In this document: positions 58,652-64,000 of the stretch, piece after piece
Layout: each line of letters opens with the position of its first letter
Position numbering within the stretch: position 1 is the first letter of the stretch
Assembly (NCBI GenBank): GCA_015060485.1
Contig: SUYI01000001.1
Location: 1-64,000, forward strand
DNA from: Prevotella sp.
Lineage (GTDB): Bacteria > Bacteroidota > Bacteroidia > Bacteroidales > Bacteroidaceae
Length of the DNA: 64,000 nucleotides
Direction: 5' to 3'
Position numbers and translations under genes: made by a program
The notes under the pieces: model-generated
Told to the model about the DNA's origin: nothing
What the model saw: only the letters and a program-made list of their open reading frames with translations
The model's database searches: none

Positions 58652-58666
58652 CAAGCGAAATCCGTT

Positions 58667-58738
58667 GCCCTGATAGTTAAATGGATATAACAAGGTCCTC
58701 CTAAGACTTAGTTCCGCGTTCGATTCGCGGTCGGGGTA
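58667..58738 (+). tRNA. tRNA-Arg (anticodon CCT)
   Basis: A 72-nt cloverleaf: acceptor GCCCTGA / TCGGGGT (two G-U pairs), anticodon arm AGGTC CTCCTAA GACTT with anticodon CCT, T arm CCGCG TTCGATT CGCGG, discriminator A. CCA is not encoded. Confidence 0.93.
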
Positions 58739-58754
58739 CTACCTAAAAAAAAGA

Positions 58755-60533
58755 ATGCTCATAGACTTAAGGCTTGATGCCTGGATTACTATCGTAACAC
58801 TTGTTGCGTTGATGGCTACGCTGTTATTTACGCGGCTCAGGTCTGACGTGGCCTTTCTGGGTGCCATCGGCATATTGTTTTTGACGGGTGTACTAGACTC
58901 CACCCAAGCTTTTTCAGGTTTCATCAATCCTTCGCTCATCGTCGTGGGTATCATGTTCGTCATAGCCACAGGACTATCCTACACGGGTGTGCTTCAGTGG
59001 ATTACGAAACATGTGCTTGGACGGCCGAAGGGCGAGACTGCGGCTCTGCTGCGCCTGATGCTGCCCGTAGGAATGCTGAGTGCATTTGTGAACAATACCT
59101 CTGTTGTTGCACTCTTTGTGGACGTTGTCAAGTTCTGGTCCAAGAAAATAGGCGTCAACCCCTCCAAGCTGCTCATACCCATGAGCTATGCCAGCGTCAT
59201 GGGCGGTTCTCTGATTGCCATCGCCACGCCGACGACGTTGTTGCTCGTCGGCATGTATGAACAACAAACTGGGGAGCCCTTGGGTATCCTTACCTCTTTC
59301 CTCCCCGCGTTGTTATGTTTTGCGGTTACCACGCTGGTACTCATCATCTTCCGCCGACTGTTGCCCGACATCACCAGCTCGGAATTGGTTTTTGACCGTA
59401 CCAGCGACTATACAGTCGAAATGCTTGTCACTTCGAATAATCCCCATATCGGCAAGACCATCGGAGAACTGGGACTGAACCATGTGAAAGCCGGCAGTCT
59501 CGTGGAACTCATTCATTTCGACAACTACCGGCAAATGTCGCCAGTGAGTGACGACGAGCCCCTGATGGGCGGCGACAGGCTGATCTTTTCGGGACAGATT
59601 GACGATTTGCTTGAATTGGCTAAGGAGATGGGGTTTGTCTCTTCCGATCATCCCGTATTCAGCGTCAGTGGAAAAAGGAGTAAGCGGCAACTCAATACGG
59701 CCTACGTCTGTTTTGGCAGCAACCTGATAGGAAAACGCTTGAGTGATACCACTTTCGAGCATGATAGCAACATGACGCTGGTAGCCGTGTCGCGTAAGGG
59801 TGAGCGTATCAACGAACCACCTCGTGAGGTGGTTCTGCATGCCGGCGACTCGCTGCTTTTTGCCAGCACGCCTCGCATTAAGGTCAATACCGATGCTATG
59901 AAGTCGATGGTGCATTTCTTCGACTCTACCGAAATACCTGTGCAAGGCTTGAAACCATTGATTTCGGCGGCCATTATGATTGGTATGGTGGTATTGACCA
60001 CTACAGGCGTTATGTCGCTGCTGCAGAGCGCTTTCCTCGCCGCTAGCGCCATGTTGGTGTTCCGCTGCTGCACGCCAACGCAGGCCATGAACTCCATCAA
60101 TTGGGAAATCATCATCACCCTGGCAGGCGGTATCGCCATCAGTACGGCCATCCAGAAGACCGGCATTGCCGATTATGTGGCGACGGGCGTATTCAGTCTT
60201 TGCGGCAACAATCCTCTCCTGGTATTGATTGCCCTTTGTGTGATGGCAGCGATAGTCACTGAGTTCGTGTCCAATTCGTCAGCCATCGTATTGATGTTCC
60301 CCATCGTCTATGCAACCACTGTAGATTTAGGGTGTCCGCTACTTCCGTATGCCATCGCCCTTTTGCTGTCGGTCAATTCAGCCTTCCTGACACCCGTCAG
60401 TTCACCGCTCAATCTGCTGGTCTATGGTCCGGGAGGTTATCGTGCAACGGACTACCTGCGCATCGGCCTTCCACTGAAACTGGTTTATCTGACGACCGCT
60501 ATCGTCGCCATCTGCCTCATCTATGATATTTAA
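58755..60533 (+). CDS. SLC13/DASS-type transporter with RCK_C (TrkA_C) domains
   Basis: A 592-residue membrane protein. The N- and C-terminal halves each carry transporter helices with family signatures (NNTSVVALFVDVV; SVMGGSLIAIATPTTLLLV; EFVSNSSAIVLMFPIV; VNSAFLTPVSSPLNLLVYGPGGY). Two RCK_C domains (about residues 215-385) lie between. Anion/sodium symport is likely and the substrate is unknown. The ATG lies 16 nt after tRNA-Arg, so they are probably cotranscribed. Confidence 0.88.
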   Translation: MLIDLRLDAWITIVTLVALMATLLFTRLRSDVAFLGAIGILFLTGVLDSTQAFSGFINPSLIVVGIMFVIATGLSYTGVLQWITKHVLGRPKGETAALLRLMLPVGMLSAFVNNTSVVALFVDVVKFWSKKIGVNPSKLLIPMSYASVMGGSLIAIATPTTLLLVGMYEQQTGEPLGILTSFLPALLCFAVTTLVLIIFRRLLPDITSSELVFDRTSDYTVEMLVTSNNPHIGKTIGELGLNHVKAGSLVELIHFDNYRQMSPVSDDEPLMGGDRLIFSGQIDDLLELAKEMGFVSSDHPVFSVSGKRSKRQLNTAYVCFGSNLIGKRLSDTTFEHDSNMTLVAVSRKGERINEPPREVVLHAGDSLLFASTPRIKVNTDAMKSMVHFFDSTEIPVQGLKPLISAAIMIGMVVLTTTGVMSLLQSAFLAASAMLVFRCCTPTQAMNSINWEIIITLAGGIAISTAIQKTGIADYVATGVFSLCGNNPLLVLIALCVMAAIVTEFVSNSSAIVLMFPIVYATTVDLGCPLLPYAIALLLSVNSAFLTPVSSPLNLLVYGPGGYRATDYLRIGLPLKLVYLTTAIVAICLIYDI

Positions 60534-60625
60534 CTGATAATATGGGAGGGATGAAGGGAGAGATGAAAATGGCGAAATCCCTTTATTTAAAGGGCTTTGC
60601 GACGCCCGATGGGAGAGATGGAGCC

Positions 60626-60709
60626 TTTTCCGATAATAACTGCTCATTGTTCATCAATAACGCACGCTTAATTTTCAATAACGCAGCCTTATAAAACTCG
60701 GTTACGGGC
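60626..60709. repeat. 21-bp tandem array, four units
   Basis: Units at 60626, 60647, 60668 and 60689, each 21 bp, starting TT(T/G/A) and sharing CAATAACGCA in the middle two. The best pair is TTGTTCATCAATAACGCACG and TTAATTTTCAATAACGCAGC. Confidence 0.82.
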
Positions 60710-60783
60710 GGGCGGTCGCAATAATGCGGCCTCCCGCCCGCAATAATAAGCACGGCCGCCCACATTAATGCGGGCGGCCGCCC
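60705..60783. repeat. GC-rich 22-bp tandem array with hairpins
   Basis: Three 22-bp units (60718, 60740, 60762) of the type GCAATAATGCGGCCTCCCGCC. They also form inverted repeats: CGGGCGGG/CCCGCCCG (60705-60712, 60733-60740), a 9-bp stem CGGCCGCCC/GGGCGGCCG (60753-60761, 60772-60780) and the palindrome GGGCGGCCGCCC. Confidence 0.82.
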
Positions 60784-60875
60784 GAATCCGCTTACCCTAC
60801 GTCTCGCTCCCTTTTACATAGGCACTTTCCCCCTGTTTGCACGGCACTCTTTCCCTTTAACAACCCGGCACTAAA

Positions 60876-61142
60876 TTGCAATACTCCGAAAGTAATTTTA
60901 AATACTCTTGGAGTATTTCCGATTACTCCGAAAGTATTGGAGCCGACTCCTTCCGGCTGAGAGCCATCAGCCGTTTGTTCGTCAATAACCCTTGGTTATT
61001 TGTGAATAAGGCACGCTTATTTCTGAATAAGAGCCACTTATTTTCCGAGAAGTGGCACTTGTTCATTTATTTGAAATACTCGAAAAGATGGAAGATATGT
61101 GGAAGAGAAAATTTTCTCTTCCATCTTCCGAATAGCCAGTAA
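60876..61142 (+). other. 21-bp (seven-codon) tandem array with an open frame
   Basis: A single open frame of 88 codons, starting with TTG, is built of 21-bp units in constant register (60882 + 21n, about ten units to 61091). Residues read YSESNFK, YSWSISD, YSESIGA, DSFRLRA, ISRLFVN, NPWLFVN, KARLFLN, KSHLFSE, KWHLFIY, LKYSKRW. In the DNA, TTG/TTA and TTC/TTT alternate as synonymous Leu and Phe codons. There is no ATG, SD or promoter, so expression is unproven and it may be a repeat element that merely stays open. Confidence 0.5.
61100..61123. repeat. 24-nt perfect palindrome
   Basis: TGGAAGAGAAAA followed directly by TTTTCTCTTCCA. ATGGAAGATGGAAGAGA recurs at 61166-61182. Confidence 0.75.
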
Positions 61143-61224
61143 ATACAGACGATACGAGCATTTTAATGGAAGATGGAAGAGACTTCACAACTTTTTTTTT
61201 ATCCCTGCAAACCGTCACTCTCCT

Positions 61225-61249
61225 CCCTGCTGTCGGCCATACAGCAGGG
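61225..61249 (+). repeat. 9-bp hairpin
   Basis: CCCTGCTGT / ACAGCAGGG with a 7-nt loop, about 120 nt before the BspA-gene promoter. Confidence 0.65.
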
Positions 61250-61347
61250 AAGTGTCAAGCCGACAACAGGGAGCAGATCGCTCAGTCAGTAAGGTGACGA
61301 GACGCAGGTAGTATTTAATGAGCGACTACAAAAACTGAGGCTATTGT

Positions 61348-61378
61348 TTGGTAGGCTCAATTATTATTTATACCTTTG
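61348..61378 (+). promoter_or_regulatory. promoter of the BspA-like pair
   Basis: -33 TTG (61348-61350) and -7 box TACCTTTG (61371-61378), spacer 20 bp. The leader to the ATG at 61483 is about 100 nt. Confidence 0.7.
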
Positions 61379-61482
61379 CATGTTGTTAGCGTGCGAAGCT
61401 ACTCAAGCTTAGCCTATTCGAGCAAGTTCGATGGCCTTTGCTTAATCGCAGCTTTAGCAGGTCGAAATTACAAAATGATTGT

Positions 61483-63060
61483 ATGATGAAGAACAGAATT
61501 CTTGTTTTGTTGAGCTTTTGTGTGCTAGTCTGCAGACCAGCATTAGCTCAGGAATTTGAGTATGAAGGCATCAAATACTCTTGTCTGACGGACACCACGG
61601 CCCAGGTGGGCTATAATTACGGAAACACGAAGGTGAAGGGTGACTTGGTGATTCCCGAATCTGTGACTTACGAAGGCCGGCAGCTGAAGGTGACGGCCAT
61701 AACTGAATATGCGTTCGGCTTCTGTGATTCGCTGGAACGTGTCAGGCTACCCGAGACGATGACGGAGTTGTCGAACGCGTGTTTCGAATGGTGTAAGAAT
61801 CTGAAAGAGATTGTACTTCCCAAGACGATGACTTCCATGGGTTACACCAATTTCCTGAACTGTACGGCTTTGGAGAGTTTCACGCTGCCCGATAGTCTGA
61901 GGACGCTTGGGGATGGTAATTTCGAAGGCTGCACGAAGTTGAAGGAATTCCATTGGAATGACGTGATTGAGTCGGTGGGCAACTACGAGTTTAACCGCTG
62001 CGAACGGTTTGAGGAGATGACTGTGCCGGCAACGGTTACCACGATAGGCAAAGGATGTTTCAAACAATGTACAGGTCTGCGTAGTGTGACTGTTCCGGCA
62101 ACACTGAAAACGCTTGGCGAGGAGGTCTTTAGTGGGTGTACGGCGTTGGAAACGGTTAACTGGGAAGGCATCGCCCTTGCGGTCATTCCCGAAAGGGCGT
62201 TTGAGGGCTGTAAGAACCTGAAACAGCTGGATTTGCCGGAAACGGTGAGCCGAATCGGTGCCAATGCCTTTGAGAGCAGCGGGTTGCAGTCGGTAGTGCT
62301 GGGTGCGAAGATGGAACGGCTGGGCTACGAGGCTTTCAAGAACTGCCGCAGTCTCGAGCGTGTCTATTTGCGCACTGACAAGCTGGACGAGCTAAACCGG
62401 TGGAACAACTATTTCTCTCCCCTTTCTTTCTATTTTGGAACATTGTACGTGCCTGAGGGTCAGAAGAACAAGTATCTGCACTTGGATTATTGGCAGCAGT
62501 TCTGCAATATAGCAGAGGAGAACACCAGTGGCACGGAATACTGTCTGATAGACGTCAAGACGAATGGTTACAATACCTTCGTGAATGATGAGGAAATCCT
62601 GCTCGAAAAGCACTTGGAGCAGCCCAAGGGCAGTGTGCTCACTGTCCGCTTTACATTTGATAAGAATATGTTTGCCGATGGCACTACCCGTTACCTGAGG
62701 GGGATGACGGTTAACGGTGTCGAACGCCTGCAGGACTGCAAGGACGGCACGCTGATTATTGACGTCACAGAAGACCTTGACATTGGGGTAGACATCGGCT
62801 TCTATACCGCCTCGCTGGCCGTCTATCAGGATGAGCAGGGCGGATTGGAGTTTCTCTGCGAACGTGACAATGAGACCAACGTCACCATCATGCCCGCTGA
62901 AGGCTATCGCGCCACGATTTCGTATGGTCCCTGGATGAAGACCTACCCTTATGGCAATCCGTGGAAGGAGACCTATACGGCCACCGATAGCCAGCCGAAG
63001 ACCATTCAGATGTGGCCGAGAGAAGATGTGGAAATCAAAGTTAAATACCAGAAGAAATGA
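61483..63060 (+). CDS. BspA-like leucine-rich-repeat protein 1
   Basis: The start is the ATG at 61483 (MMKNRILVLLSFCVLVCRPA, signal peptide; ATG three bases on also possible), giving 525 residues. BspA-type LRR units of about 23 residues fill residues about 60-300: AFGFCDSLERVRLPETMTEL, CFEWCKNLKEIVLPKTMTSM, CFKQCTGLRSVTVPATLKTL, AFEGCKNLKQLDLPETVSRI. The rest is a beta region without a recognised anchor. BspA proteins bind host or microbial surfaces. The next, related gene overlaps the stop by 4 bp. Confidence 0.9.
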   Translation: MMKNRILVLLSFCVLVCRPALAQEFEYEGIKYSCLTDTTAQVGYNYGNTKVKGDLVIPESVTYEGRQLKVTAITEYAFGFCDSLERVRLPETMTELSNACFEWCKNLKEIVLPKTMTSMGYTNFLNCTALESFTLPDSLRTLGDGNFEGCTKLKEFHWNDVIESVGNYEFNRCERFEEMTVPATVTTIGKGCFKQCTGLRSVTVPATLKTLGEEVFSGCTALETVNWEGIALAVIPERAFEGCKNLKQLDLPETVSRIGANAFESSGLQSVVLGAKMERLGYEAFKNCRSLERVYLRTDKLDELNRWNNYFSPLSFYFGTLYVPEGQKNKYLHLDYWQQFCNIAEENTSGTEYCLIDVKTNGYNTFVNDEEILLEKHLEQPKGSVLTVRFTFDKNMFADGTTRYLRGMTVNGVERLQDCKDGTLIIDVTEDLDIGVDIGFYTASLAVYQDEQGGLEFLCERDNETNVTIMPAEGYRATISYGPWMKTYPYGNPWKETYTATDSQPKTIQMWPREDVEIKVKYQKK

Positions 63061-64000
63061 GAACGAAGATACTATTGCTTTGTCTGCTCGTCGCTAGCAG
63101 CACTTTTGGAGCCGACTTCAAGCAAGGCTACATCAGCTATTCGATTACCTCGCCGACGACAGTCTGCGTGGTGGAAGTGAACATTGGAGAGGATACTGAG
63201 TGGGGTTTCTCGCCTCGCGATACTACGTGTTTCGAGATACCGGAGACCGTTGAGTACAATGGTCGCCAACTGACGGTGACAGCCATTGGAAATACCGAAT
63301 CCGGCTGGCAACAGGTATTTCTGACGCGGGTAGATAACATCATACTGCCTAAGTCCATTACGACGATAGGCGACAATGCCTTCCGCTATTCCGGCGTGAA
63401 AAGCATCAACCTGCCTGACGGCATCAGGGCACTGGGTGAGAGTTGCTTCAAAGACTGCCGATTGGAGGAAATCCATCTGCCCGATAACCTGAAGGAGATT
63501 GGCGTAGAGGCCTTTGAAGGACTCCCGCTGAAGGAGATTCACTTTCCCAAGGGGCTGACGACCATCAAAAGAGAAGCTTTCCAAGGCTGTCAGAATCTGA
63601 CGGAGATTGACTTGCCCGACAGCCTGCAAATCCTCGACTACGAGGTGTTCAGTGGTTGTTTGAATCTCCGAAAAGTCACTACCCACAGCAATCTGAAAAG
63701 CATCCGTTCCGGTTGCTTCGCATATTGTAGCAAGTTGACGACTGTCGTTCTGGGTGGAAAGATCGAAGAGTTAAGCGGATTCAACGGCTGTAGCGCCTTG
63801 GAGAGTTTCACCGTCCCAGAAGGTACACTAAGGGTTCTTTCCGAAGCCTTTGCCGGCTGTACGTCGCTAAAAGAAATTGTGCTGCCCAACAGTGTTTACG
63901 AAATGGGACAGCGTGTGTTCAGCAATTGCTCCAGTCTGACGGAGGTGACGCTGCCCAGAGCGATAAAATACATTCAGATGGGCATGTTCAGCTATTGTAA
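63057..64000 (+). CDS. BspA-like leucine-rich-repeat protein 2 (3' end beyond window)
   Basis: Starts ATG at 63057, overlapping the previous stop (ATGA). Signal MRTKILLLCLLVASSTFG. About 314 codons are visible with LRR units such as AFRYSGVKSINLPDGIRAL, CFKDCRLEEIHLPDNLKEI, AFQGCQNLTEIDLPDSLQI, VFSNCSSLTEVTLPRAIKYI. It begins like protein 1 (YEGRQLKVTAI there, YNGRQLTVTAI here), so the two are tandem paralogues. No stop is reached before the window edge. Confidence 0.9.
   Translation, partial: MRTKILLLCLLVASSTFGADFKQGYISYSITSPTTVCVVEVNIGEDTEWGFSPRDTTCFEIPETVEYNGRQLTVTAIGNTESGWQQVFLTRVDNIILPKSITTIGDNAFRYSGVKSINLPDGIRALGESCFKDCRLEEIHLPDNLKEIGVEAFEGLPLKEIHFPKGLTTIKREAFQGCQNLTEIDLPDSLQILDYEVFSGCLNLRKVTTHSNLKSIRSGCFAYCSKLTTVVLGGKIEELSGFNGCSALESFTVPEGTLRVLSEAFAGCTSLKEIVLPNSVYEMGQRVFSNCSSLTEVTLPRAIKYIQMGMFSYC

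Larger units (their letters stand above)
60534..61482. other. repeat island 3 (about 0.95 kb)
   Basis: In order: a GGGAGGGATGAAGGGAGAGATG stretch (60543-60564) resembling the GGGAGGGAT words of island 1, a four-unit 21-bp array (60626-60709), a GC-rich three-unit 22-bp array (60718-60783), a longer 21-bp array in one reading frame (60882-61079), a 24-nt palindrome (61100-61123), a 9-bp hairpin (61225-61249), and the promoter of the BspA-like pair (61371). Confidence 0.8.

Noticed and set aside
60626..61142. CRISPR array
   Set aside because: Units of 21-22 bp are contiguous with no unique spacers, and no cas gene is present.
61099..61311. 70-codon frame before the BspA-like genes
   Set aside because: Runs through a palindrome and hairpin and has no SD or homology cue.

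Overview
The window reads as chromosomal DNA of a Bacteroidota bacterium, most likely Prevotella or a close relative (genus is inference). The evidence is repeated TAnnTTTG -7 promoter boxes, a fused SecDF, a DUF4271 gene beside hemD, an OstA-like gene after two SurA-type chaperones, an Oar-like TonB-dependent receptor, a BlaI/M56-TonB pair and tandem BspA-like leucine-rich-repeat proteins. Most of the window is housekeeping gene clusters. Three gene-poor repeat islands break it up.

Layout. 1-47 is the 3' end of a 5S rRNA with its terminator, followed by a lipoprotein. 1.1-3.4 kb (minus strand) holds an XRE-cupin regulator and an acyl-CoA ligase. 3.5-4.7 kb is a histidine kinase. 4.8-9.2 kb is yceD-rpmF-fabH-era-der plus a small lipoprotein. 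9.2-12.8 kb is a BlaI repressor with palindromic operators, an M56 sensor protease and a TPR protein. 12.76-13.34 kb is repeat island 1. 13.3-15.9 kb has a small exported protein, an overlooked 32-residue reading frame, and an MlaF/MlaE ABC pair. 16-18 kb is a DUF3857 protein. 18.1-18.9 kb is lptB. 19-32.5 kb is a long plus-strand run: tig, clpP, clpX, recQ, guaB, two SurA-like isomerases, an OstA-like protein and mutL. 32.5-34 kb has an OmpA-family protein and tRNA-Val. 34-36.2 kb (minus) has a DUF3237 protein and a uridine-kinase-like protein. 36.3-41.4 kb has a Na/Pi cotransporter and a large TonB-dependent receptor. 41.4-42.4 kb is repeat island 2. 42.4-50.4 kb has an M16 protease, metK, DUF4271, hemD, rnpA, yidD and tyrS. 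50.4-52.6 kb has tRNA-Gln directly abutting kduI, then an SDR dehydrogenase and HU. 52.8-58 kb has rhomboid, an EEP-family phosphodiesterase and secDF. 58.1-60.5 kb has a MaoC-like protein, tRNA-Arg and an SLC13-type transporter. 60.5-61.5 kb is repeat island 3. 61.5 kb to the end holds two BspA-like proteins, the second cut by the window edge.

Functional themes. Envelope biogenesis recurs: MlaEF, LptB, SurA-like chaperones, OstA, SecDF, YidD and OmpA. Other clusters serve protein quality control (Tig, ClpXP), ribosome assembly (Era, Der, L32) and uronate catabolism (KduI with an SDR).

The most unusual material is the three islands. They carry short tandem arrays with a period of about 21 bp, REP-like hairpins and inverted repeats, and in island 3 an open frame whose 21-bp period is exactly seven codons. 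Also notable are the tRNA-Gln/kduI junction, three apparently leaderless promoters sharing related start sequences, and a 32-codon gene with a structured leader. All coordinates were read by eye. Family assignments rest on motif recognition, not on database searches.
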